This document shows positions 27,346 through 37,228 of a stretch of 64,000 bases of DNA, piece after piece. The notes under the pieces are model-generated. The model ran no database searches and was not told the DNA's origin. It saw only the letters and a list, made by a program, of their open reading frames with translations. Source of the DNA: Clostridium weizhouense (GTDB taxonomy: Bacteria > Bacillota > Clostridia > Clostridiales > Clostridiaceae); contig NZ_JAHXPT010000008.1 of assembly GCF_019431045.1 (NCBI RefSeq), forward strand, positions 1-64,000. Direction: 5' to 3'. How positions within the stretch are numbered: the first letter of the stretch is position 1; each line of letters starts with the position of its first letter. The position numbers and the translations under genes are program-made.

Positions 27346-29145
27346 ATGAATTCAAGTGAATGTAATTTATATTATTTAGAAGACCATCCTAATTTTTTAG
27401 TAGAATACAGGGGGAATTTTAAAGAGCAAATAGACAAGGTATCATATGCCTGTGGAGATATAATTACTAAGACTATAGGAATTATTGCAGTACCATATAA
27501 ATATTTAAATCAAATCATAATAGATGTTCCTGCTATTGTTTTTATTGACTTTAGAAGTTTCTTTATATTACAAAATATATCACCAATTGAAGTAGGAAAT
27601 GTAATAGAAGTTAAGTCAAATCCTTATATACAATTAACTGGTAAAGGGGTTTTAATAGGAATCGTAGATACAGGAATAGATTATCTTAATCAAGAGTTTA
27701 TAAGAGAAGATGGAACATCAAGGATAGTTAACATATGGGATCAAACAATTCAAAATTTAAATGATAAAACGTTATATATTGGAACTGTTTATACAAATAA
27801 AGAAATAAATGATGCAATAAATGCGTATAAAAATAATCAAGATCCATATCAAATTGTTCCATCAAAAGATGAGATAGGGCATGGAACTGAAATGGCAGGA
27901 ATAATGGGTGCAAGAGGATATAGTAATGAAGTTCAAGGAATTGCAAATGATTGTGAATTTGTAGTTGTAAAACTTTTTGAATCTAGTAATTTTAAAAAGA
28001 GATTAAGAGAAAATGGAGTTAAAGATACTCCAGTTTATAATTCTTCAGAAGTTTTAACAGCAATAGAATACTTAAAAAATACTGCTTTAAAGTTAAATAA
28101 ACCAATGGTTATATACTTAGGAGTGGGGAGTACTGAAGGAAGTCATGATGGGAATAATCTTATATCACGATATCTAACATCTATAGCAAGCGTAAGAGGA
28201 TTAGCTTTAGTTGCTGGAGTTGGAAATGAAGGAGCAGCAGATGGACATGCCTCTGGATATGTTAAAAATATAGGAGATACTAAAAAAGTAGAACTAAATA
28301 TACCAAAAGAGATGAAATATTTTTCTTTTCTTATATGGGTACAAAAACCAAGTAGAATGTCATTGAATGTAATTTCCCCAATTGGAGAAGAATCTGGATT
28401 TATTCAAAGCAAAAGAAATAGAACTTCAAATATAGATTTTATACTTTCAAAAACTAATATGATAGTTAGCTATCATAGTCCAGATCAATTTACAGGTCAT
28501 CAAGTTATAGAACTTACATTTTTAGATATAAAACCTGGAATATGGCAATTTGTTTTAAGGGGTGAGTATATAACTCAAGGAAGATATGATATATGGCTTC
28601 CTCCAGAAAGTACATTACCTAAAAATACAAGATTTTTAACTCCGGATCCATTTTCAACATTGACAATTCCATCTACAGCAAGAAAAGTAGTTACTGTATC
28701 ATATCATGGGATAATTGATGAATCATTAGTAGCTACTTCTGGAAGAGGATTTAATACAAATAATTTAATTAATCCAGATATATCTACAGTAGGTATTAAT
28801 ATTTTAACTACAAAAAATTTAGGAGGAACAACAGTTGTATCAGGAAGTTCAGCAGCAACGTCAATAGTAGCGGGGGTTTGTGCGCTTTTATTACAATGGG
28901 GAATTGTTGACGGAAATGATACAACTATGTATTCTACAAAACTTAGAAGTTATTTAATGTATGGAGCCAATAGAAAACCTATCTACAAATTTCCAAATAA
29001 AGAATTAGGCTATGGAACTCTTAATCTACTAAAAACTTTTAATGTTATGAGTAGAAAATATAGAAAAAATAATTTTATTGAATATTATGTTGGTAACTTG
29101 TTTATTAGATTGTCAGAGGAGGTGCATTTCAATTATGGAAAATAA
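27346..29145 (+). CDS. Subtilisin-like serine protease, Csp-type (first of tandem pair)
   Basis: 599 aa. Family S8 with an apparently intact triad: Asp108 (GIVDTGID), His179 (GHGTEMAG) and Ser502 (VVSGSSAATS). The oxyanion Asn is in VGNEG (~294). The ~95-residue N-terminal part resembles the prodomain of clostridial Csp germination proteases. A jelly-roll-like insert (~320-420) separates His and Ser regions, as in CspB. There is no signal peptide. Csp proteases activate the cortex lytic enzyme SleC during spore germination; sleC is not in the window, so a germination role is inferred only. The last 11 bp overlap the next gene. Confidence 0.85.
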   Translation: MNSSECNLYYLEDHPNFLVEYRGNFKEQIDKVSYACGDIITKTIGIIAVPYKYLNQIIIDVPAIVFIDFRSFFILQNISPIEVGNVIEVKSNPYIQLTGKGVLIGIVDTGIDYLNQEFIREDGTSRIVNIWDQTIQNLNDKTLYIGTVYTNKEINDAINAYKNNQDPYQIVPSKDEIGHGTEMAGIMGARGYSNEVQGIANDCEFVVVKLFESSNFKKRLRENGVKDTPVYNSSEVLTAIEYLKNTALKLNKPMVIYLGVGSTEGSHDGNNLISRYLTSIASVRGLALVAGVGNEGAADGHASGYVKNIGDTKKVELNIPKEMKYFSFLIWVQKPSRMSLNVISPIGEESGFIQSKRNRTSNIDFILSKTNMIVSYHSPDQFTGHQVIELTFLDIKPGIWQFVLRGEYITQGRYDIWLPPESTLPKNTRFLTPDPFSTLTIPSTARKVVTVSYHGIIDESLVATSGRGFNTNNLINPDISTVGINILTTKNLGGTTVVSGSSAATSIVAGVCALLLQWGIVDGNDTTMYSTKLRSYLMYGANRKPIYKFPNKELGYGTLNLLKTFNVMSRKYRKNNFIEYYVGNLFIRLSEEVHFNYGK

Positions 29146-30853
29146 CTATGATATTGTACAAAATATTTTTTATGATATAAATTATAATCATTATATTATA
29201 CAGTACCAAGGAGAGATTGATAAAAAGGCTTTAGAAGATGAAGGATATTATATAACTATAATTGATGATAAATATGCAATAATCTCATTTAATAAAGACA
29301 TTAAGATTAATATTGATGAACCATTATTTTCAAGTATTGTATATATTAAACCGGTAGAAATATATACATTACAAGATATTTCTCCAATAGAAGCTACTCA
29401 AGTAAGAAGCTTACAATTGGATATGCCATTAAATTTAACTGGAAAAGGTGTTATTGTTGGGATAATAGATACAGGTATTGATTATTTAAATGATGAATTT
29501 ATGACATCTGATGGGAAAACTCGGATCGATTGTATTTGGGATCAAACAATAAAATCATATAAAAAATATGATGAGTATCCTATGCCATATGGGGTTATAT
29601 ATACAAAAAATGAAATAGATGAGGCTATAAAAGAATATAGAGAGGGAAGATATCCTTATACAATAGTTCCAACTAAAGATGAAATAGGACATGGTACAAA
29701 TATGAGTGGAATAATTGGAGCTACTGGAAAAAATCCGGATTTAAAAGGTGTTGCTCCTGAGTGCGAATTTGCAGTGGTAAAATTAATTGAAGATTATGCA
29801 TATAAAACTCAATTTGATATAAAAGTTCCTGTTTTTAATATTACATCTATTTTTTCAGCAATAGAATTTTTATATGAATATGCTTTAAGAAAATCTAAGC
29901 CAATGGTTATATACCTTCCACTTGGGACAAATTCTGGAAATCATAAAGGAAATGGAATTTTACAAGAATATATTGAATCTGTTTCTAATAATAGAGGAAT
30001 AGTTGTAGTAACTGGTACAGGAAATGAAAGAGATAGAGGTGAACATGTCTCAGGTAGTATTACAGAGGTGGATGGTATAAATACAGTAGAATTAGATGTG
30101 TCAGAACAACAAAAAAATTTATGGGTTGAGGTTTGGGTTGATTCTCCTAATATAATGACAATAGATATAGTATCACCATCAGGAGAAAATACAGGGATAG
30201 TTCCTGCCATAATTAATACAACTGAAACTTACGAATTTGTATTTGAAAAAACTTTAATAAAAATTAATTTTTATTTACCAGAAGAGAATACAGGGGATGA
30301 ACTAATAAGAATTAGTTTTTATAATTTACATTCAGGAATATGGAAAATAAAATTAATTGCAAACTTAGTATTAGATGGAAAATATAATCTTTGGATTCCT
30401 CAATACGGAATAACAGTTGGAAATACTCACTTTAATCCGTCAGATCCTTTTGGAACACTGACAGGTCCAGGAGACTCAATTTCATCAATTACTGCTGCGG
30501 CATATAATCAAAATAATAACAATATAGTCAATTATTCAGGAATGGGATTTAATGATGACTATCTTAATAGAATAGATGTTGCAGCAGGAGGGGTAAATGC
30601 ATTAACAGTAGCTCCAAATAATTCAGTTAGCATAGTAAATGGAACAAGTGTTTCAGCAGCAGTTCTTGCAGGAACTTGTGCTATATTATTTCAATGGGGA
30701 ATTGTTGATGGAAATGAACCTCATATGTATTCCCAAACAATAAAAACTTATTTAACAAGAGGAACTGTAAAAAGAGCAGGAGATATATATCCTAATCCTC
30801 AATGGGGATATGGTATTTTAAATGTGTTGGGTATATTTAACAATATGATGTAG
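29135..30853 (+). CDS. Subtilisin-like serine protease, Csp-type (second of tandem pair)
   Basis: 572 aa from ATG 29135, chosen because AGAGGAGGTG lies 11 nt upstream; an earlier ATG at 29078 lies deep in the previous gene without a site. Triad: Asp112 (GIIDTGID), His186 (GHGTNMSG), Ser505 (VNGTSVSAA). N-terminal prodomain-like region, then a jelly-roll-like insert as in its neighbour; both share IWDQTI and GIVDGN segments, so this is a tandem duplication. The 11-bp overlap implies translational coupling and probably joint assembly. Catalytically competent by motifs, unlike the pseudoprotease members of Csp sets. Confidence 0.85.
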   Translation: MENNYDIVQNIFYDINYNHYIIQYQGEIDKKALEDEGYYITIIDDKYAIISFNKDIKINIDEPLFSSIVYIKPVEIYTLQDISPIEATQVRSLQLDMPLNLTGKGVIVGIIDTGIDYLNDEFMTSDGKTRIDCIWDQTIKSYKKYDEYPMPYGVIYTKNEIDEAIKEYREGRYPYTIVPTKDEIGHGTNMSGIIGATGKNPDLKGVAPECEFAVVKLIEDYAYKTQFDIKVPVFNITSIFSAIEFLYEYALRKSKPMVIYLPLGTNSGNHKGNGILQEYIESVSNNRGIVVVTGTGNERDRGEHVSGSITEVDGINTVELDVSEQQKNLWVEVWVDSPNIMTIDIVSPSGENTGIVPAIINTTETYEFVFEKTLIKINFYLPEENTGDELIRISFYNLHSGIWKIKLIANLVLDGKYNLWIPQYGITVGNTHFNPSDPFGTLTGPGDSISSITAAAYNQNNNNIVNYSGMGFNDDYLNRIDVAAGGVNALTVAPNNSVSIVNGTSVSAAVLAGTCAILFQWGIVDGNEPHMYSQTIKTYLTRGTVKRAGDIYPNPQWGYGILNVLGIFNNMM

Positions 30854-30864
30854 TCATTAAATAG

Positions 30865-30931
30865 AATTTGTACTATATACAATATATTAATAATTAAGCT
30901 TTGAAATATTGTATATAAATACAAATTTTGT
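30865..30931 (+). terminator. Terminator after the subtilase operon
   Basis: AATTTGTA-ATATACAATAT pairs with ATATTGTATAT-TACAAATT, followed by TTTGTTGTT. Confidence 0.6.
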
Positions 30932-30976
30932 TGTTAGTTAATTAAAAATAAATATATAAAAAATTGATAATATAAA

Positions 30977-31018
30977 AAAAATTTCTATTAATGGTTTATT
31001 AATTAATAGAAATTTTTA
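30977..31018 (+). terminator. Second hairpin upstream of PFOR
   Basis: AAAATTTCTATTAAT pairs with ATTAATAGAAATTTT around a short loop, with a T-rich end. The remaining PFOR leader (31019-31255) is AT-rich; no Rex-type or riboswitch sequence was recognised. Confidence 0.6.
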
Positions 31019-31255
31019 ACGTTTAACATATATGGATATAAATAACTAATATATAATATATAAATTTAAAAATTCTACACATAATACATAATTTTTTAAC
31101 AATACTATAAAATGATATAAAAATCTCAAATTACAAAATATAATATAAAACTATTAGTTTTATAATAGGAATAATAAATTAACTAATAGATAAAATTATT
31201 AATTTAGAAGATGATAAGTATTAAATGAATAAACTTAAGAAAGGTGGTAGATAAA

Positions 31256-34200
31256 ATGAGAAAAATGAAGACAATGGACGGGAATACCGCTGCAGCACAT
31301 ATATCATATGGATTTACAGAGGTAGCTTCAATTTTCCCAATAACTCCATCATCTCCAATGGCAGAACATGTTGATGAATGGGTAGCACAAGGAAGAAAAA
31401 ATATATTTGGTCAACCTGTAAAAGTTGTAGAAATGCAATCAGAAGCTGGTGCAGCTGGTGCACTTCATGGTTCTCTTCAAGCGGGAGCATTAACAACAAC
31501 TTATACAGCTTCTCAAGGATTATTACTTATGATACCTAATATGTATAAGATAGCAGGTGAAAGATTACCTTGTGTTATACATGTATCAGCTAGAGCACTT
31601 GCAACATCTTCATTAAGTATATTTGGTGATCATCAAGACGTTATGGCTGTAAGACAAACTGGGTTTGCAATGCTTGCAGAAGGATCTGTTCAAGAAGTTA
31701 TGGATTTATCAGGTGTAGCTCATTTAGCAACAATAAAAACTAGAATTCCATTTGTAAATTTCTTTGATGGTTTTAGAACTTCGCATGAGATACAAAAGAT
31801 AGAAGTTATAGAACAAGATGAATTAGCTAATTTAGTTGATTATAATGCTATTGAAGAATTTAGAAAAAATTCGTTAAATCCAGATCATCCTGTGACAAGG
31901 GGAACTGCTCAAAATCCAGATATATATTTTCAAACTAGAGAATCTGTTAATAGATTTTATGATGATATTCCATCTACTGTAGAGGAATACATGAGTGAAA
32001 TAACAAAGTTAACAGGTAGAGAATATCATTGCTTTGACTATTATGGAGCTGATGATGCAGATAGAATAATAATTGCTATGGGATCAGTAACAGAGACAAT
32101 TGAAGAAACAGTAGATTATTTAAATGCCAATAAACAAAAAGTTGGTCTTGTAAAAGTTAGATTATATAGACCATTTTCAATGGAAAGATTATTAAAGGTT
32201 ATACCTAAAACAGTAAAAAGAATTGCAGTTTTAGATAAAACTAAAGAACCGGGATCTATTGGAGAACCCCTATATTTAGATGTTGTTAGAACTTTTCAAA
32301 ATCAAAATGAAGCTCCAATAATAGTAGGTGGAAGATTTGGTTTGGGTTCAAAAGATCCAAATCCATCGCATATAGCATCAGTTTATGAAAATTTAATTAA
32401 AGATGAACCTAAAAATGGATTTACAATAGGAATTATTGATGATGTAACTAATACATCCTTAAAAGAAGCAGAGAATATAGATGCAACTCCTGAAGGAACT
32501 ACAGCTTGTAAATTCTGGGGATTGGGATCTGATGGTACAGTGGGTGCTAATAAGAGTGCAATAAAAATAATTGGAGATCATACTGATATGTATGCTCAAG
32601 GATATTTTTCATATGATTCTAAAAAATCTGGTGGAATAACAGTTTCTCATTTAAGATTTGGTAAAAAGCCTATTAAATCTCCTTACTTAATAGATAAGGC
32701 GGATTTTGTAGCATGTCATAATCAATCTTATGTATACAAATATGATATATTAGAAGGCTTAAAGAGAGAAAGTAAATTTTTATTAAATACTATTTGGACT
32801 TCAAAGGAATTAGAAGACAGATTACCAGCTAAAATGAAAAGGTTTATTGCACAAAATAATATAGAATTTTATACATTAAATGCTGTTAAAATAGCACAAG
32901 AAATTGGTCTTGGTGGAAGAATAAATATGATAATGCAGGCAGCATTCTTTAAAATAGCTAATATAATTCCAATAGAGGATGCAATAAAATATTTAAAGCA
33001 AGCAGTTGTTAACTCATATGGTAAAAAAGGCGAAAAAATAGTTAATATGAATAATGCTGCAATTGATGCTGGCGTTGAAGCAATAGTAAAGATAGATGTA
33101 CCTGCTTCTTGGAAAGTAGCTCAAGATGAAAAATTAGAAGAACTTAAAGATGTACCTGAATTTATAAAAGATATTGTTTATCCTATAAGTAAAGAAGCTG
33201 GACATTCACTAAAAGTTTCAACATTTGTAAAAAATAAAATGGAAGATGGTACATTTATGCACGGAACATCAGCTTATGAAAAGAGAGGGATAGCAGTAAA
33301 TGTACCAGAATGGGATTTAGAAAAATGTATACAATGTAATCAATGTTCATATGTATGTCCACATGCAACGATAAGACCATTTTTATTAAATGAAAAAGAA
33401 AAAAGTAATTCTCCAAGTTCTATGAAATTAGTTCAACCTAAAGGCTTAAAAAGTGATGAAAAGTTATATTATACAATTAGTATTACTCCGCTAGATTGTA
33501 CTGGTTGCGGAAATTGTGCAGAAATTTGTCCAGCACCAGGAAAAGCTTTAATTATGAAACCACAAGATTCTCAACATGAACAAATTGAGGCTTGGAATTA
33601 TGCAGTTGAAAAGGTAGAAAATAAAAATCCTATGAATAAAAATACAGTTAAAGGAAGTCAATTTGAGCAACCATTACTTCAATATTCAGGTGCTTGTGCT
33701 GGATGTGGAGAAACTCCATATGCTAAACTTATAACTCAACTTTTTGGAGATAGAATGATGATAGCAAATGCTACAGGATGTTCATCAATTTGGGCTGGAT
33801 CAGTACCATCAAGTGCATATACAATTAATCATAAAGGTCATGGACCAGCTTGGGCTAATTCATTATTTGAAGATAATGCAGAATTTGGATTCGGAATGTA
33901 TTTAGGAGTTGAATCAATAAGAGAAAGAATAGCAGGCAATATTAGAAAAGCAATTGAATCTGATTTATCAGATTCAGCCAAAGATGTTTTAAAAGAATGG
34001 TTAGAAAATAAAGATAATGGAGAAGGTACAAGAGATAGAGCAAATAGAGTAGTAGAAGTACTTGAAAATGAAAATAATGAAATTTCAAAAGTAATATTAA
34101 AAGATAAAGAATTTTTAGTTAAAAGATCACAATGGATATTTGGTGGAGATGGATGGGCCTACGATATAGGATATGGTGGACTTGACCATGTACTTGCATC

Positions 34201-34771
34201 TGGAGAAGATATAAATGTATTAGTATTTGATACTGAAATTTATTCTAATACTGGAGGGCAATCATCAAAATCTACGCCAAAAGCAGCCATAGCAAAATTT
34301 GCTGCATCTGGTAAAAGGACTAAAAAGAAAGACTTAGGAATGATGGCTATGAGTTATGGGTATGTGTATGTTGCTCAGATTTCTATGGGAGCAGATAAAA
34401 ATCAAGCTCTTAAAGCGATAGCTGAAGCAGAAGCATATAAGGGACCATCATTAATAATAGCTTACTCTACTTGTATTAATCATGGAATAAAAATAGGAAT
34501 GTCTAACTCTCAAGAAGAAGAAAGAAAAGCTGTAGAATGTGGATACTGGCATCTTTACAGATACAATCCAACATTAAAAGGAACAAAAAATCCATTTTCT
34601 TTAGATTCAAAAGAGCCTAAGAGAGAGTTTAAAGAATTCTTAATGGGAGAAGTAAGATATGCATCACTTTCTAAAGCATTCCCAGAAATAGCTGAAGAAT
34701 TATTTAAAAAGACAGAAGAAGATGCAAATGAAAGATATAATAATTATAAAAAATTATCTGAAGGAGAATAA
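31256..34771 (+). CDS. nifJ: Pyruvate:ferredoxin (flavodoxin) oxidoreductase
   Basis: 1171 aa from ATG 31256; AAGGTGG 8 nt upstream fixes the start against an in-frame GTG that overlaps that site. Single-chain homodimeric enzyme: pyruvate + CoA + oxidised ferredoxin gives acetyl-CoA + CO2 + reduced ferredoxin. Domain I pyrimidine-binding region carries the FPITPSSPMAE motif. A two-cluster ferredoxin domain has CIQCNQCSYVCP and CTGCGNCAEICP. A C-terminal TPP domain has CAGCGETPYAKL (proximal cluster) and GDGWAYDIGYGGLDHVL. Full length for the family. It is the central anaerobic pyruvate-oxidising enzyme in clostridia, cytoplasmic, monocistronic with its own terminator. Confidence 0.98.
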   Translation: MRKMKTMDGNTAAAHISYGFTEVASIFPITPSSPMAEHVDEWVAQGRKNIFGQPVKVVEMQSEAGAAGALHGSLQAGALTTTYTASQGLLLMIPNMYKIAGERLPCVIHVSARALATSSLSIFGDHQDVMAVRQTGFAMLAEGSVQEVMDLSGVAHLATIKTRIPFVNFFDGFRTSHEIQKIEVIEQDELANLVDYNAIEEFRKNSLNPDHPVTRGTAQNPDIYFQTRESVNRFYDDIPSTVEEYMSEITKLTGREYHCFDYYGADDADRIIIAMGSVTETIEETVDYLNANKQKVGLVKVRLYRPFSMERLLKVIPKTVKRIAVLDKTKEPGSIGEPLYLDVVRTFQNQNEAPIIVGGRFGLGSKDPNPSHIASVYENLIKDEPKNGFTIGIIDDVTNTSLKEAENIDATPEGTTACKFWGLGSDGTVGANKSAIKIIGDHTDMYAQGYFSYDSKKSGGITVSHLRFGKKPIKSPYLIDKADFVACHNQSYVYKYDILEGLKRESKFLLNTIWTSKELEDRLPAKMKRFIAQNNIEFYTLNAVKIAQEIGLGGRINMIMQAAFFKIANIIPIEDAIKYLKQAVVNSYGKKGEKIVNMNNAAIDAGVEAIVKIDVPASWKVAQDEKLEELKDVPEFIKDIVYPISKEAGHSLKVSTFVKNKMEDGTFMHGTSAYEKRGIAVNVPEWDLEKCIQCNQCSYVCPHATIRPFLLNEKEKSNSPSSMKLVQPKGLKSDEKLYYTISITPLDCTGCGNCAEICPAPGKALIMKPQDSQHEQIEAWNYAVEKVENKNPMNKNTVKGSQFEQPLLQYSGACAGCGETPYAKLITQLFGDRMMIANATGCSSIWAGSVPSSAYTINHKGHGPAWANSLFEDNAEFGFGMYLGVESIRERIAGNIRKAIESDLSDSAKDVLKEWLENKDNGEGTRDRANRVVEVLENENNEISKVILKDKEFLVKRSQWIFGGDGWAYDIGYGGLDHVLASGEDINVLVFDTEIYSNTGGQSSKSTPKAAIAKFAASGKRTKKKDLGMMAMSYGYVYVAQISMGADKNQALKAIAEAEAYKGPSLIIAYSTCINHGIKIGMSNSQEEERKAVECGYWHLYRYNPTLKGTKNPFSLDSKEPKREFKEFLMGEVRYASLSKAFPEIAEELFKKTEEDANERYNNYKKLSEGE

Positions 34772-34793
34772 TTAAATCTTATTCATTTAAAGG

Positions 34794-34835
34794 AGTACTA
34801 TAGGAAAGCAATATTATTATAGTACTTCTTTTTAT
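34794..34835 (+). terminator. Rho-independent terminator of PFOR
   Basis: AGTACTATA pairs with TATAGTACT, followed by TCTTTTTAT. The following interval to 35261 (about 425 bp) is AT-rich, with no gene, riboswitch or clear repeat recognised. Confidence 0.8.
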
Positions 34836-35261
34836 AAAAAATATATATTATTATTTAAAAAGTATACTAAAAATAAGTTAAATAAATATATAAAGCAGAA
34901 TATTAAAGAAAGCATTTTAAAAAGTAAATAATGCTATGTTAAGAATAAAAATAAAACTAAAAACATATAGCACATTGCTAAAATGTTAATAATACTGAAT
35001 TATATTAAAAAAATGATAAATTATACCTAAGTTTTTTGTGAAATAATCAGATAATTTAAATTAGAAGTTGAATAATCAAAAAAAATAGATATAGTTTAAT
35101 TTAATAAGTTTTTTTGAATGTTGAAAAAAATCTAAAATATGATAGGATAAAAACAAGGATTTTGATGTGATAAATTTAAATATATGAAAATGATTTTACA
35201 AAAAATTATATTTAAATTTACACATATATCCAAATAAGGTTAAACGAAGGAGAGAGAACTA

Positions 35262-36302
35262 ATGAAGAGAGTGTTTTTTAAAAGAACCTTAGGAGCAGTA
35301 GTAGCAGCAGTTACAATAACTACTCTATCACCATTAGGAATATCTGCAGCCGTGAAACAACCTATTAATAATTTAAGTCAATTAAACCAAACTAATTGTA
35401 TATGGTATTATATTGATTCAAATGGAAAAATACAAATAGGAAATCCTAAAATAAAAGATAGATTTGTATATAATAAGAATTTTGATTGGTTAAATTGTAT
35501 TGCCAATATTACTGATTCTAATACTGCTAACCTTGCAGTGAACCCTAATAATGTAATAAATGAGAATAATCCAGGAATTAATGGTAGTTCAAATGGAGCA
35601 GGTAATATAGTGACTCCAGAAAAACCAGGGATAAATGGAGATGGAGCAGGTAATATAGTAACTCCAGAAAAACCAGGAATAAATGGTGATGGAACGGAAA
35701 ATATAGTTACACCAGAAAAACCAGGAATAAATGGTGATGGAACAGGAAATGTAGTTACACCAAATAAACCAGAGACTAATCAAAGTTCAAATGGAACAGG
35801 AAATACAGTTACTACACCAAATAAATCAGAAAATCAAGATACTACAACTACAAATACAACCACTGTAAATATAAATGGATTAGCTACATTACCGCAAAAA
35901 TATACTATTAGTATACAATCTAGTGCTGAAAATAAGATCTTAGAATTAATGAATCAAAAAAGAGTGGCAGCAGGATTAAAACCATTAAGTATGGATAATA
36001 CCTTATTACAAGTAGCTAGATATAAAAGTAACCATATGATTCAATACAATTATTTTGATCATATAAATCCAGATGGAACTAAATGGACAAATTGGTTACA
36101 AGCAATAGGGTATAAATACACTGCTACAGCAGAAAATATAGCATATAACACTTATGATCCTGTTGAATTATTTAATCAATGGTGGAATTCTGAAGGTCAT
36201 AGAAAAAATATGATGAGTCCTTCTTATACTAAAGTTGGTGTAGGAGTAATTTATGCAAAAGATAATAAGAAATATATGGGTACACAAACATTCTCAAACT
36301 AG
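35262..36302 (+). CDS. Secreted CAP/SCP-domain protein (YkwD-like) with Pro/Gly repeats
   Basis: 346 aa. A Sec signal peptide (about 1-30, cleavage near GISAA) is followed by a small N-terminal region (30-95). A low-complexity linker of near-identical 16-residue repeats of the type PGINGDGxGNIVTPEK spans about 104-188. A C-terminal CAP domain (about 222-346) carries the family residues in YFDHINPDGTKW, ENIAYN and WWNSEGHRKNMM. Bacterial CAP proteins (YkwD/SafA-associated types) are extracellular or spore/envelope-associated, with unclear biochemistry. The start follows GAAGGAGAGAG. Linker DNA is a tandem repeat. Confidence 0.88.
   Translation: MKRVFFKRTLGAVVAAVTITTLSPLGISAAVKQPINNLSQLNQTNCIWYYIDSNGKIQIGNPKIKDRFVYNKNFDWLNCIANITDSNTANLAVNPNNVINENNPGINGSSNGAGNIVTPEKPGINGDGAGNIVTPEKPGINGDGTENIVTPEKPGINGDGTGNVVTPNKPETNQSSNGTGNTVTTPNKSENQDTTTTNTTTVNINGLATLPQKYTISIQSSAENKILELMNQKRVAAGLKPLSMDNTLLQVARYKSNHMIQYNYFDHINPDGTKWTNWLQAIGYKYTATAENIAYNTYDPVELFNQWWNSEGHRKNMMSPSYTKVGVGVIYAKDNKKYMGTQTFSN
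35571..35825 (+). repeat. In-frame 48-bp tandem repeats in the CAP-protein linker
   Basis: Five units begin at 35571, 35625, 35673, 35721 and 35769; the middle three are exactly 48 bp and nearly identical, the outer two diverged and longer. Each encodes a 16-residue unit, so unit gain or loss keeps the reading frame. Confidence 0.9.
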
Positions 36303-36355
36303 TAAGCTTTGAGAGTCAGTTAATAAAAATTAGTCTTATAAATTAACGATTAATA

Positions 36356-36390
36356 AAAACGGTAAGTAGTTGTTACTATTTACCGTTTTT
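36356..36390 (+). terminator. Rho-independent terminator of the CAP-protein gene
   Basis: AAAACGGTAA pairs with TTTACCGTTTTT around a 13-nt loop, followed by T residues. Confidence 0.88.
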
Positions 36391-36394
36391 ATTT

Positions 36395-36430
36395 GCTATG
36401 TTTTAAGTGAATGTTGTATATTTTAAGTAA
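36395..36430. repeat. Half copy of inverted-repeat family R2
   Basis: GCTATGTTTTAAGTGAATGT is identical to the left arm of the copy at 4127, but the right arm is missing or unrecognisable. The rest of 36431-36677 shows only AT-rich sequence. Confidence 0.5.
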
Positions 36431-36677
36431 ATTAAACATATATGAATAACTTATATAAAATGTAGTTTAGAAAATTAGATGTATAAAATCTAAGTAAATA
36501 TTATATATGAAATAATAACTATTAAAATAATATACACATATTTATTATTCTTACATATTATAACAAAGGAAGAATGTTTGATAATATATATTAAATTTTA
36601 TATAAGTACAGCAATAAAATTTATACAAAATATAAATTAAAAGTATGAAAATATTAAATTAAATGGAGAAGATTGAT

Positions 36678-36941
36678 ATGGAAAATAGTACTGAATGGAA
36701 TAATCATAAGTATGTAAGAAAACATGATAAGGAGGTGCTTAATGAAGCATTAAAAGGATATGTAGGTACTACGTTTACCCCTATAGCTGTTAAAAGTCAA
36801 GTATCTAATGGAACAAATTATATATTTATATGTGGAGCAGTAACTATAAAACCAAAGAATAAAATTGATTTTGTAGAAGTACATGTTAATGTTCCTAAGA
36901 CAGGTGAGGCACAATTAACAAGAATAGAAAAGATAAAATAG
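36678..36941 (+). CDS. Small cystatin/stefin-like protein
   Basis: 87 aa from ATG 36678 (GGAGAA 7 nt upstream; an in-frame ATG 15 bp earlier has no site). The segment SQVSNGTNYIFICGA resembles the inhibitory hairpin of cystatins/stefins (QVVAGTNY), and the following VEVHVNVP fits the next beta strand. The N-terminal helix (about 10-30) plus strands match the stefin layout. There is no signal peptide, so it would be cytoplasmic. It would inhibit C1-type cysteine proteases if true. Identification rests on a short motif plus layout, so it is tentative. Confidence 0.5.
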   Translation: MENSTEWNNHKYVRKHDKEVLNEALKGYVGTTFTPIAVKSQVSNGTNYIFICGAVTIKPKNKIDFVEVHVNVPKTGEAQLTRIEKIK

Positions 36942-36988
36942 CTTTATTAATTATAATAAATATAAATTTACGTAGTAGAGTTATTCTT

Positions 36989-37033
36989 AGTACTATTTAG
37001 ATGAAATTTTTTTCATTTAAATAGTACTTTTTT
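36989..37033 (+). terminator. Rho-independent terminator after the cystatin-like gene
   Basis: AGTACTATTTA-ATGAAA pairs with TTTCAT-TAAATAGTACT, followed by TTTTTT. Confidence 0.88.
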
Positions 37034-37228
37034 ATAGTAGAAAAATATTTAAAATATATTTTATTTTTTAATATTATATAAAGTATTAAAAAGTTCTAGT
37101 TAATATTATTAAGCATAAATTAAAATAGGAAGTCTATATAAATAATTCATAATGTTTATTAAGATATTTAGTAGATATTATATAAAATAATTATTTTATA
37201 TCATCATGTTAAAAAGGAGGTTGAATTA

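Noticed and set aside
35571..35825. Regularly repeated ~48-bp units resembling a repeat array
   Set aside because: The repeats are adjacent, without spacers, and encode Pro/Gly linker units in frame, so this is not a CRISPR array.
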